DNA of 64,000 nt from Kryptolebias marmoratus (lineage: Eukaryota; Chordata; Actinopteri; Cyprinodontiformes; Rivulidae). Below are positions 12,901-26,600 of the stretch, one piece after another (the first letter of the stretch is position 1; every line of letters begins with the position of its first letter). The stretch is taken from NCBI RefSeq assembly GCF_001649575.2, contig NC_051447.1, positions 1,339,156 to 1,403,155 of the forward strand, given 5' to 3'. The position numbers and the translations under genes are program-made. The notes beneath the pieces were generated by a model. It saw only the letters and a list, made by a program, of their open reading frames with translations, was not told the DNA's origin and did not search any database.

Positions 12901-15900
12901 CATTAAAGCCAAGAAGATTGATAACTAAATGCTACGTGCTGTCATCATTGTATGTACCAATACAATGACTACAGTTGACCCATCACATGTGAGACATGCA
13001 CAAGTGGAACAGTGGGCAGCTATTAAAGCATCCAGGAGCAGTTAGGGATTAGATGTCTTGCTCAAGAACATCACAACATATAGACATGGTGGGGAATCAA
13101 ACCTGCAACTTTCCCGTCCTAAAACGGCTGCCCTACCACTGCCTAACAGTGCATACTTATTACTCACAACAAAATTTGAAAATCCATTTAAATTCCAGGT
13201 TAAAATGCAACAAAATAGAGAAAATGCCAAGGGTGACGGGACAATACTTATGCATTTCACCATTTACTGTAAATAAAAGCCTCACCTCATCCTTTGCAGC
13301 ACAGTGCAGAACAACAGGAGGCCCAACGATGCGGTTGTCACGCTTGTAGAGGTAGTTGTAGTCGGGAGAATTGAAGTTTGTGAGGACAAACACTGTCTCA
13401 AATTCAGTGTTGTCTGCATCTCCAAACTCCTGGACATTGTCGGTTGTTATGAACGGAGTGCTGATGTCCTGAAGATTTATATGCATTAATAGATTAGTGC
13501 ACAACAAAAAATTACATGTAACATTCAAAAAATTATTTAGAAAAGATAGCTCATTAGCATTCATATTTGTTGGACTTTTTAGAATTCTCAATAAATAGAA
13601 AAATGCAGAATAAATTCCAGTACATTTTTGAATTTTAGAGATGCAGACAAACTTGTTGTTACCCATTCACAATAAATAAAACAACTAACTGGTCAAAAAT
13701 CTCCAATTTAATCTCATCAGTCCCAGAAACTGTGGTTCAACATGCATTTTGGGAATTCCTGAGTTTTTTTGTGGGTTTTTTTTGGCGTTTTTCTGTCAAT
13801 AGTGGAGCCCTCCTGTGGCTTCTTTCATGGAAACCATTATGATTCAAAATGCGACAAATTATGTAATTAGAAAGTGACCTAACTTGCCTTGGAGTTTGAT
13901 TTGAAAGATTTTGTATATTTTCCTTTTTTTATTTGTTTGTTTGTTTTATTAATTTTATTATTTTTTTTTAAACCATCTGGAATAGTCATCTGATCAACCT
14001 GGGTTTGCATTCTTTCTTGTATCCAGATCCTGGAAGGTTCGATACAATCCTATCAACTTTATACTTTTTATTAATGATATTGGCAGCTGTGGTCAGAGGA
14101 ACATAAAGCTGCATGGAGACGGTCTTGTAGCTTTTACATGGATATGACTAATCTTCTTTCTGAGCTCCTCAGACAGTTCTCGCCTTTGCTTTAATAATAA
14201 TAACAAACTACCCAGTGTTTGTTCCCTTTAAACAGGCTGAATGGCTGATGAAAAGCTCTAAGGCTCTTGAGATACTAATTAAGGTAAAAAACTTGGTCTG
14301 AATACTAACTAAATTGCAAAAAGTATTTGTCTTGTTATGGGTACCAACAAATATCTTCATAATATTTTAACATATCTTTGTAAAATAAAGAAATCATCAA
14401 TTCATCCATCTTCTTTATCCAGTTTTTTTCTGGGTTGCAGGAAGCTGGTGTCTATCTCCAGAAGTCACTGTGCAGGAGGCAGGGTACACTCTGGACAGGT
14501 CTCCAGTCCATCACAAGAATGCAGTGAGAGACTCTCACTCACACTTAAGGACAATTTAGAGTTACCAATTAACCTAGCATGCATGTTTATGGTTTGTGGG
14601 AAGAAACCACAGTACCCGGACTAAACCCACACATGCACCAGAAAAACATGCAAACTTCACACAGAAAGGCCCCAGGCTGGGGGGCATTTCTGCGACGCTC
14701 TCACTGTGAAGCAACAGCTCTAACCACTGCGCCGCAAATCATTTCTTCTCAGTTATTTTTGTTCACTCTATTAGTTATCTATTACTTAGATAAATACTTT
14801 GAACTGAATCATTTTTCATGAGAAATGAACCGTTGTTTAATGAGCTGTAAGGGTACCAACAAATTTATCTGTATCTGTACATGTCAAATACTGTCCATTT
14901 TTGCTTTAAACAATCAGCTTATTTGTGTAGATGAGAATGTTGAATTACAGCAAAGTTGTTTTAATCAACAACTTTAAACTGCTGGGTTACTTTTGAGCAT
15001 ACCAGACCGTATGAAGTCAGGAAAATGTTAATGTCACTGTTAAAGTAAACATTATGCCAAAACTAGCTAAATAGTTACACAAAGTAACAAAAGAAGAGGA
15101 AAAGGTCCATGGGAGATCGGGCTTTTGCTGTCGCTGCCCCCCGGTTCTGGAACTCTCTCCCAGATTATTTGAGAGCTCCCCAACCATTGATTGATTTTAA
15201 AAGAGGCTTGAAGACTTTTTTATTTAAGCAAGCCTATTCTGCCTCTACATGTTTTTTATGATGTTGTTTTTATCTCTGATTTTATTTTTTTATGATCTTG
15301 TTTTTATTTTTGATTTCAATTGCACTGTGTAGCACTTTGAGATTTTTGTTAATGAAAAGTGCGGTATAAATTGGATTGATTATTATTATTATTATTATTA
15401 TTAAAATAACAGGCAGCTATAAAGTGGAACAAAACGTTTTGATGTTACAATTAAAAACACATTCAACACATATGTTAGAACAGAGGTCCCAAACCACGGA
15501 CCGGTACCGGTCCTTGGGCCATTTAATACCGGGCCGCACAGAAAAAATAATTAACTTTGTTATTTTCGTTTTATTTTATTTTATTTTTTCCAGAGTCTGA
15601 ACGACATTTATTTTGAAAAACTGACCGGATTCTCTCCACTACAGTCGTCTATGACTCCCTCTTGATGCGTGTCAAAACGCTCATCTAGGTCACGTGATAC
15701 GTTACCGCTACAAACAAACCCACAAGCTAGCAAAATGAGTAACAAACAAGCATCTCTGGAAGCCCTAGATGAGACCGTCTCATTACTGAGAAACCCACTG
15801 ATTCAGCGTTATGGTGAGTTGTATTCTTTGTGCGCTTTATATTTGTGGTGCATCTTATTTTAAAGGGCATGTTTAAACATCGCCATATGGACCAGAGAAC

Positions 15901-18900
15901 ATTAGGGGGAGGAGAGGGTGTTATTCATGTTGACGCAATACCAGGAGGCAACTAACAAAGTTGAGAGTACACGTTGGATTTATGTTTATTATGTTTTTAA
16001 AAATACCCCCGTTTACATGCCGGTCGTATTATTTCATCATGTTGTATTTATCCACCACGCCTTTAAAGCACACACAGCCTCTCAACCTCACACATCTTTG
16101 AGATGATGTACTTGCACTATTATGTTATTATCATTGCATTAGTTTAAAACGGCCTCCAAACAATATTATTGTTTATGGCAATAATTTCTGAGACAATCAA
16201 TCGTCCAGCAAAATTTATTATCGTGACAGGCCTACCTGATAGTGTTGCAAATCATCATTTCTCTAATCAAATACATTTTTCGTAAAATCCTGTTGTGAAG
16301 GTCTGACGCACTGAGAATTGTAAGGCACTTAGGAGAGCATGCAACAGGTGGCTCAGACTCCGCAAGAAAAACAATCAAATAAAATATTTCTTTTAAAAGG
16401 ATGTAACGATAGACAAAAAAACAAATGTTTTTTTTTGACCATGTCACAAATTAGTAGAGTACTAATGATTCAGTTAAAACAATGAATCATTTAAGTGACT
16501 TTTCGCCTGACTGATTAGTGAGCAGTGGGACTGTCGCGGGGACATGCAGTGAGACTCTTATAAGCCCTTCATTTTTCAAACAAAATATCTTAATCTAGGT
16601 TAACAAATTTCTGTGAACAAGCAAGTCTCTCACACTCATACCTGCTGTGTGTGTTAACATACACCTGTGTGCTTTTGCACAGCATCTCACATCTCATGTG
16701 GTTTTTGCTCTGCCTGTTCACTTGCTGGAGTTAGTACAATATAAACTGCGGCAAGCAGTTTTAACATTTAATCAAATCACACTCCTCTCTCATATTAGTA
16801 TTTTCAGAATCAATAATATAATTTCTTCTGTTATCAAAGTTTACAAAAAAACAAAAACAAAGCAAGTGGATTCCTATTGTGTAGTAGATTTTTTGCTACC
16901 CATCTGGGGAGCTATCCGGATGGGTAACAAACCATCTTTTACTACAGAATAAAAGACCAGTTGCTTTGTTCTTTTAAACTTTAAACATTTTCCGTGTCCT
17001 GGATGACTGAGAATCTAGACAAGCATACCATTTTTCCTGCTTTACTCATCAGAACTAAAATGAAAGATATCCACAATCACAATAATGCCAGTAGAAATCA
17101 AAATTTACAATTTTACTAATAAACAAACTTATTTTCTGCTATCTATTTTGTGTGCAGTTTAATTTTTTATGTTTGGAGTATACTGATCATGTTAGACTAC
17201 TACAGTAGTTTTTAAACAATAAAAATAGCACATTAAAAGAAAGAAAATTTGGGTCTGAATTTTTATTTATTATCAGGTAGACAGTCTGCAAATGTCATGA
17301 AGTGACTTGTTTGGTAGTCAAGTGCAAATAACAGCACATGTAGTACTTGATCATTTAGTACATGTTTACTACTCCAGTATGGCTTTGTGTCTAGCAATGC
17401 CAATTATTGTGAAGATATTTTAATTAGCAAAGCTAAATCAAATACGATATAGCGCACTGCACAAAATTTGCTTTGTGTTCACATTATTATCAGACATACA
17501 TTATATTTGATATGTGCAGCTGAATATTGTTATTGAGATAAATGAACAAATTTGTGAATATATTGTTCTAACAAAAAATAAACAAATAAAGAAAGAAATA
17601 AGAGCTAATTCAGTCTAGGTTTGAAAAAGTTTTCACTTCACCTACTTTTTGGACTAGCTTTTATATTAGCTAAAAGCAGTATCAAGTATCAAAACAGCAG
17701 AAAAAAAAATCTAACATTACTGTGTGAATACTGATTCAGCATTCATACAGTACCTGACTAGAGGATTTTGGCGTGTTGATTAGTGCAAAGACTAATAAGA
17801 CTGTTATTCCAATGTGCAAAATATTAATTTGTGATTTAGTTGCAGTCCAGTCTTGTTGTGTTAGAACATTACATTTACCTATGCAGGGTTTACCCCAGTG
17901 TATTATAAGGCCGGCGGGCAGCCAGGCTTTCCCTGCCCCGCCGCCAGGCTAAGCTCTGCTTGTTTATTGTAATATACGTCATTTTTTATACATTTTCTTT
18001 TTATACCCCCACCACAAGGTCACCGAGCAAGGGTGCGGGCACCAACAGTGACGCAATTACGCTGTCCCCACCCTTGCTCGAAGGCCCCGCGCAGTGTTGC
18101 GTCATGCACCTCACAATTTTGCTAACTTCGTGCGGACCGCACACATTTATTTCAAAAGTGCCTTTTTGTAAAACCGTAGTTGTGTAAATATTTGACACAA
18201 ATATCTTTCAATATCACATAATAAATAGCCATATTTTCAACTTTCCTGTCAACTTTAATCATTTTGTTTTACTAAAAGCCAGCGATCAGCAGGCAAATGG
18301 CCACCTACCACCGGGCTTAGCCTCTTTTCTGGGGGAAACCCTGCTATGTGAGAATGTAAGTCATATTAGTCAGAATTCCTTTAACTAGTTTTCCTGGAAG
18401 TCTGGAAACTTGCTTCAACATATGTGTATAGCTCTCTTTCAGTCCACAAACCAGATATCAGTGATTACATCAACTATTTTACAATATTCACCCACAAATG
18501 TGTTTAGCATCAGCAAATTAAACATGCAGAGTGATTAAATGAGAACCCAGTGTGAATTAAGGCTCATGCAGCAATTCCAAATTTTCACCAAGTGTCAGTC
18601 ACACAGAAAGGCAGACACTGTACTGTACCATATTGACTATAGATTTTATCATCATTTTCTCCTCAGCACCCGCCTTGCCTTCTTTTATCTTTACCACGGG
18701 TACCTCCATTATTCTGATGGCCTGTAAAAACCAACCAGCAGGAAGTGGATATCAAAAACTGCTACTTGAAAGGGGGAAACATAAGAAAAGATGAAAAGAT
18801 AGGAAGGTTGAGAGGAGTAGAAGGGGGGAAAAAAGAAAAAAAAAATCAATGAGAGCCTGGGACAAATATGTACAATTACTGCCATATGAGGACAAGACTT

Positions 18901-21900
18901 CAGGTTCTGGGTTTACGGAAGCAGCAAAAAGTAAGTGTAGAGAAGATGTGCAGGTTCTGTGTCCTTGCAATGGTTAAAGACAGTGGCTTCAAACAAGTAT
19001 CACACTCCTGAGGGGGTGAGGAGAAAAGCAGAAATTTCTTTTAAAAATTAATATGAGGTTCAAAGCCCTCAGGAGGGAGCAGAGGAGAAAAAGGACAAAC
19101 AGAAGGGAATGGTAAGGCTTTGTCTTTTCTTCCTTTTTCATTTTCTTAAGAAATGTTACATTTTTTCTGGATGTACGTTATTCTGCAGTTAATTGTATAT
19201 GCAAAACACAGAAAAAAATATGTAAACAATACTCAAATTACAAGTTTCTAGGATTTGAACATAATGAAAGCCAACAAACAGTTTCTTTTTTTCCTTATTG
19301 TATTGACCTGATGCACTTATTTTTAAGGTAGACCTACATTAAACCAAAACTTCTCCACCATGAGCAGCCTTTTTGTTGCCAGGTAATGAACAAACGTGAA
19401 ACTGGGAGTTTGGTCAAATAGATTTTTTAGTTTGCTCAAGCCAGTATCTCAATGGGCTGCAACTGTTGGTAACTAGTTCATGTATGTTCATGTATGAGGG
19501 ACTCTCGAGACATTAGAAAGTGTTCCAAATTTCCGAGTGAATCACAGAGGCTGAGTCTTGTAGATTGAGTCATAGCAGGTGTTTTCAAGTCTTCTCAAGA
19601 ATACTAGAGTTGTATTCTGACACTTGCAGGAAAGCTCTCCTCTAACAAAAGAAAAAAAAGAAAGAAAGAAAAAGAATCGAAGTCCAAAAACCACACAATG
19701 GTAAATAATTGAAAACTTGTCCAAATCTTAATTTTTAAAGTGTACTTGAGTGACAAAAATCATAGAAGCTTGGGTAGCTGACAAGGTGGGTCAAAGTGGA
19801 CAGCAAAACAATCTGCATGCCCTAGTATACAGCTTTGCAAGCCATGCAGATGAAAATGAACTTTAAAAACTGGACATGCTGGGACAAGAGTCAGCTTCTC
19901 TAAGTCTAAGGTCATGGTTCTCAACCAGATAATGGTGGAATGCTCCCTCAAGGTCAGGGATGAGTCTGTCTCAGCCAGAGGAGTTAAAGCATCTGGGAGT
20001 CTTGTTCTGTGATGGTAGGACAAATCAGGAGATGGTTTGATGGATCAGGAGCTCATCCACAGCAATGAGGGCATTAGTGCAGTTATTTGTGGTTGAAGGA
20101 GGAGTTCAGCCGAAAGGCAAAGCTCTTGATTTTTTGGTTCATCTATACGTGTCAACCCTCACCTATTTTCATGAGGTGTGGATCATGAAATCGTCTTCTA
20201 CATTGAAAGGAGTCAACTGAGGTTGACTTAGCATTTGATCAGGATGCCTCCTCCAGAACACCTCCCTCTGAAGGTTTTCCAGGCACATCCCACTGGAAGG
20301 AAACCCTGGTGCCGACATAGAACTCACTGGAGTGCTTACAAAGATAAATTTGTTTTTACCCTTTTGTTAAATAAAGAAAAACACAAAGGTCACTGAAATA
20401 AGTTGAAACTGACGAAAGTAATAGTAAGAAAAAAAAGAAAGAAAAATCAACAAATGAAAATCAGACATTGCTTTTGAATTTTTGTTCAACAGAATGAAAA
20501 AATTACACAAAAGAAATGGCCCTGATAAAGGAGGATACCTCTAGAAAAGACTGAAAATAATTTGAATGTAATTAGCAACACAGGTGTCTTCAGTGTTTTA
20601 ATCAGCCACTTTGCCTTTTTAAAGGGTTAAAAGTAGTCACAGTGCTGTTTCGTATCATGGTGTGCACCACACCGAACATGGACCACAGAAAGCTGAGGAC
20701 AGTTTTCTCAGGAGCTTAGAAAGAAAATTGAGCACCATGCTAAAGATAAAGAACACAAGAGAATAAATGTAAATTTATGACAAATTAAAGACACAGATGA
20801 CACAAATGATAACCAAAGAGCTCTGAACAAGTTCAACAGAGATTCGAGGTGAACACCAAAGTCAAGGTACATCAGTGTCAGACTGCACAATCTGTTGCTG
20901 TTTGAGCCAAAGACGACAACTGAGGAAATCACCTGATTGCAGAGATTGCCTCAGAAGGATGGGCAACAAAATATTAAGTCAAGAGTACCATTCTTTTTGT
21001 CAAGGCCAGTTTGACTGTTTCATGTTTTTAATTTTAAATCAAGTAATCCAAAATTTAAAACCAATGAGTGATTTCCATTAGTTGATTTTTAGTCCATTTT
21101 TCAGAATTACTTTTGTCAGTTTCAAGTTATTTCAGTGACCTTTATAGCTTTTACTTTCATTAACAAAAGGATACAAACAAATTTGCCTACAACTGAATAC
21201 CCTCACTGGTCAGGGACCACCTTGGGATTCACCAGGAGGAGCTAGAGAGTATCGCTGAGGAGGGAGATGTCTGGGTTCGTTTGTTTGTTTGTTTGTTTTG
21301 TTTGGAAGGAAGAAGGAATGAAGGAAAAAACATGGATGGATAAAACACAAATTTTCATAAACTTTCAAAACTCAAGTGAGACTGTGATGAAAAATGCAGT
21401 TTCTCACAATTTTGAGTCACCAACTAGTTTTTAACAGTTGCAGACTAGTGAGATACTATCTTTAGAAAGACTGAGTGCACTACACTAAAAAGGCTGCCAA
21501 GAGAAGAGCTGGATTAATATACTAAATGTTTCTTATAGCAAAGAAAACATCGGACCATCGTTGTAACATCAACCAACAGTCAAAGTAAATGTTGGACTAA
21601 CTGGAAATTATGTAAATAAGACAACAACAATGCTGTATGCAGCACTACAAACAATTCTTAACACGCCCTTATTTCTTTATATTTTTCTTCCAGGAAGCCT
21701 GACTTTCTTGTTTTCTTTATTGTGGTGTTAATCAATAGTCCTCCAAGCTTTCTGAAAGTTTTTTAATTAGTTTTTTTTCCTTTTTAAGATTGGATGCTTC
21801 TGCACTAATTTTCACTTGAGAATGTAAGGAACAAAGATGAATTGGGTCCTGTATCAGGTCTTAGATGGATTTTTTTTTATTGCTTCTATTTCTAAAGATT

Positions 21901-23578
21901 ATTTCATTTACAGATGATTTTACATTTAAATTTTAAGATACACTGTATGTCAACCACAGACATCTGAAAAATCAATAATTGGGAGAGGAAAAAAAACAAT
22001 TTCATGCCTGTCAGACTGTATATTTTTATAATTTTTTATGATGCAGCTGATCTCATATGTATAAACTGCATGTCAAGCATCTGATAACAAAGTGCCTAAA
22101 ACAGGCTACTTAAAACAGGGTTTCCCCCAGTGTATTATAAGCCTGGCAGACTGCTAGGCTTTCCCTCTCCCACCGCCAGGCTAAGCTCCGCTTGTTTATT
22201 GTAAAATACGTCATTTTTTATACACAGGTTAATTTTTCCACCCGCATCAAATTGTCGCGTTGATCACCGTGTGAGGGTGTGCACGCCAACAGTGATGCAA
22301 TCGCGGTCGTGCACCTCCCAGTTTTGGTAATTTCACGCGTGTTGCGCGCCAGGCTACATTCAAAATGGACGATTTCGGTGCTCTAGCAGAGCTGGTTCAC
22401 CTGTATTAGCATTTCTATGATTCCTCTATGAGAGATCACAAAGATAATTAACCGGTTCAGTTCGGAAGGAGATTACTGCTGCAGCTGATAAAAAGAAGTG
22501 TTTACAGACCACAACGTTTAGTTGAGCTGAAATTCAGCGGGCGGCTTTACAAGACCGAATACAGTAAGCATGTTTTGTACTTAGTGAAAATATGAATGTG
22601 ACGCGTGCTAATTTAATCCTTGTTTAACAGTAAAATGATGCTATTAAATTCAGCATTAGATAAGTTTTGTTGTTACATGTAGTGATCCAACATGCAGCCT
22701 GTGCCACAAAAAACACAGTACAGTACAGCATCTGTCTATTTTTCAGAGTTCTCTGTTGTTATTCATTGGCCTTGACGAGAGACGTGTGTTGGTGCCTTGT
22801 TTGCACTTTTTCATTTATGTTAATTTAATTTATTTGTAAATGTGACTTAAATTAGGATTCAAATTAGGTGCTAACAATTTGTAGTTATTTTAATTGTATT
22901 TTTGTTTTAAAAAGTATTTCAAAAGTGCCTTTTTGTATAACTGTAGCTGTGTAACTATTTGACACAAATATCTTACAATATCACACAATAAATAGCCATA
23001 TTTTCAATAACTTTTTTTTTACTAAATCACGGTCGGCCAGCGATTGGCCGGCGAACGGCCACCTACCACCGGGCTTAGCCTATTTTCTGGGGGAAACCCT
23101 GTAAAATGATCTCTTGGTTAAGTTTTACATTATGAGATAACACCTGTTTATTTCTCCAGTTTGTGCATCATTTTAAATCTTATGAGCCAAAATCCAAGGA
23201 AACTTTGAAATAGCTTCAGAATGTCTAAAGAAAAAAGCTTAAGAAAACATTCAAAAAACTTCAAAGAAAGTCTGTCTTCTTGAAAATTTAGAGGGCTACT
23301 GATCACAAAGTTAATAGCAGAATAATGTACCTGCAGTGCTTTGACCAGTGCTTCATTTCTGCCTGCTTCTCCCACCAGAACAACCCGGGTCTCCACTTTG
23401 GGCAGCCTTTCTGAGAGACAAGATATGGAGCAGAGTCAGAATTGTGGGGGTGGGGATAAAACAAAAAAGGCAAATGGAAAGAGCCCGTAACAGTGTTTAC
23501 ATCAAGACTAAATCTAATCACATCACACAACAAAACATTTGTTTAGAAAATTGAGTAAAAAACAAAACTGTGTACAGC

Positions 23579-23624
<46 letters not shown>

Positions 23625-26600
23625 CAACAACAACAGATGCACAGAATTTATACAAATAAATGTGTCTGAAAAAAAAAACCTATGGGTATTTCCTTTAAAG
23701 TCAAACTAAGATTTTCTGCTTAGTCAATCACAATCACATTTATTTTGCCAAATGTACAGGGACCTGTACACAAGACTTTTTTCCTGGTTACAGTGCAAAA
23801 GAAGAAACCACATTATAAAAAGGAGAGTGCAGTGGGGGAAAGGAATAATTTATTTTTTTCTTTTTGTGTGTGTCTGCTGGTTTTTGATTGGACGGCACAG
23901 AACCTTCGGCCAGATTGCAGTTTTTTGTTTTTTTTTAAACGGTTGTGTGTCAGGTGACTTGGGTCCTATGCTATTTTCCAGGCCCGTCTCATGACCTTGG
24001 CATTGTGCAGATCTATCATCAGCTGTTATTGTTTTCCAGTCAATTTACTACCCAGTTTAACATTAAAATGTGATGGTCGATGTTTTGTGTGGGCAATGGA
24101 GCCTGGGTAAAAAAACTGAAATAGAGGAGGTTAGGACACTCTCTATGGTGGCTCTTTAAAACTGGGCACAAACATCAGTAAAGATGCTTTAGCTTTTTAA
24201 GCACTCCAAGTGCACGCATCCTCCTGCAAGCCTTCTTAATAAACTTGTTTCAGTGTTCTACCCATTTCAGGTCCTTGGTGATGGAGATGCCCAGGAACAC
24301 AGCAGAGTCTATCTCCTTTAGAGCAGTGCTGTTATCGATAAGAGGAGAGCGCAGAAGTCAATCAACCCAGTTTTTGTTTTGCTGGTGTCTAACTACAGGA
24401 TATTTTCTGTACACCACACTGTCAGCTCTAAAAAACAGTTCCTGTAGACTGTCTAATCATTGCTGGTAATGAGGCCCTGGATGGTAATGGTGTATTTCAC
24501 AAGCTTTACAGAGGGGTCACTGGACTGAAGATCTTTGGTGTACAGAGCAAACAAACACAGAGAGAGTACACATCCCTGTGGTGCCTGTATTAGTGGTGAT
24601 GGGGACAGAGAGGGGAGTACCACACCGTACCTGTTGAGACCTATAGGTGAGCAAGGCTGTAATAAGCTTGCAGATGGAATAAGGGACTCAAAGTTAATGA
24701 AGTTTAGTCTGCAGGTGGAATGAAATGATTGTATTGAAGGCAGAATTAAAGTCTAGAAAAGAGACTATCACTGCAGTTCTCCTTGTCTAGGTGCACCATC
24801 CAGAAGATTATGAGGGCTGAAATTCATAGCATAGTTCACATTTCAATGTTGTCTTAGTCATGGGTGCCTGATTATATGATAAAAACGGCCAAGCAGAACT
24901 GAAGCACATGTGTAAACATAAGGGCAAGCAATGGTATCATTCACAGTATATGCTTAGATGGTGTAATGAATATTGAAATACGCAACGTGGAAGACAGGTT
25001 CAGATCCTGTTGAGGTTGTTTATCTTCAATTGTTTGTATTAAACAAACTGTGGCAAAATGTCATGATTTATTTGATCATGAAAGCAGACGTAGACACTTA
25101 CTCAACTTTTAGTTTTAGCCGACATTTAGTCCAAGTCCAAAATAATAATCTACAACGATTCAGGTTGATACCAAAAAGATCAGCATAAAGGAAATTATAT
25201 TACCACTTTTAAATCAACTTTTGGGTAACTTGCATTCCTTAATATCATGATCTCAATATTCTTTCTCTATTCTATTTGAATAATAGATAGAAAAAGTTTT
25301 AAAGCTTAAAAAAATTACTGTTTGTCCTCATCTCAAGAACTGAAAGTTGTCTAATTTGCAAGCTAGTGGCTACCAGTGTGCTAGCGGGGTAGAGTAAAAT
25401 GTAGTGTTTTTTTGTTTTTTTTTATTGTTTTTTGTTTTGTTTTGGAACCAAGAAAGTAAAATTAGAAACAATAAACACTGCTTGTTTTATCTTATAACTG
25501 GAAGTGATAACATGCTATAGATCAAAAAATGGGGGAGCAAAAATATAGGCTACAACTGCTATCCCTGCTCCTTTGTCCAGGTGTTTATAGTCATAGCTCT
25601 GCCTGACACTACAATATTTTTCTGCCATCATAAGTCAGTCAGTGCCACACATTTATGTGTTGATTAAATGCTGACATTTTACTTTTTAAATTTGATCACA
25701 AACAATAATTATTCAAGGATGAGAGTCAATTTAATCATTACATCTGAAAAGACTTTTAGGCACAGTCATTTTATTTTTAAATAAAAATCTTCCCATATGA
25801 TCTAAACTGTTTAACTCCTATAAGTTTCTGTCCAAAAAAATTGTTGAAAAATATGTTAGGCTTGAATACATTTATAAACAATTTCCTCTTGCTTGTGCCA
25901 CCAAATCTTTGCAGTTAGACTGCAGGAAGAAATAATGTTAAGAAAGATGATAATGTACAATGAGTTGTCCACATTTTTCACATTTTGTCTGAATTTGTGG
26001 AAATGTCCAAAGGTTACTAATTTGAATTTGTTAGTATCTCTGTACACCAGAGCCATTTCATAAATAACAAATTGGATTCAATCATTGAAGTGATTTGCAC
26101 ATTTTGGGTAAAAGTCAGAGATAAATAAAACTCTGTATTGTAGAGTTTCAATAAAAGTCTGAGATCTTTAAGTCCCAACTTAAACAGCAGCAGGTAGCTG
26201 CCTCTTTTCTCTTGTGAGCCAAACAAAGCCCTTAATGACCCTCAGGTGAGAAGGTGTGAGATTAATCTGAATGTGAATTCAGATTAATTAAAGCATTCAT
26301 GCAGTTTAAGAGCTTGGAACTCCACACTCTCTAGTTTTGATTTGAGGAAGCTCCCGGATGGGAAGCCAAGCTTCTTTAACTACAAAAAAAAAAAAAAAAA
26401 AAGTCTGGTTGGTTGAGAGTTTTTTTATTTTAAGATTATTATTCATAATGGATCACAAACTATCTGACAGGCAGATCCCAGTATGTGTGAAAGAGGGCCT
26501 GGAGGTCTGACACAGCAGTACTGGAACGCCACTAGGTGTTTTCACTGGTCCTGTTCACCGTGTACAATTGAGTCCCGTCACATGCAAAATTTTGCAGATG

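Larger units (their letters stand above)
19755..21345 (+). pseudogene. Rex3-like (RTE clade) non-LTR retrotransposon, 3' part, split by a Tc1 element
   Basis: Before the split the translation gives SLSQPEELKHLGVLFCDGRT, the ALVQLFVVEGGV region and a decayed copy of the RT thumb. The frame continues past PLEGNPGA-type basic sequence. After the split (21190 on) it reads DHLGIHQEELESIAEEGDVW, the C-terminus of fish Rex3-like polyproteins, and ends in a GGATGGATAAA-type tail. Joining 20338 to 21190 restores one uninterrupted alignment through the insertion site. Upstream frames carry several stops. The assignment to Rex3 is from memory of the family; a related RTE element is possible. Confidence 0.75.

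Noticed and set aside
13468..23331. Search for the optional extra ect2 exon known from mammals between exons 3 and 4
   Set aside because: No suitable frame with splice sites could be seen, so it is either absent or too diverged to recognise.
23579..23635. Possible regulatory AT-rich element near exon 3
   Set aside because: It is a simple AAT/AAC microsatellite with no sign of function.
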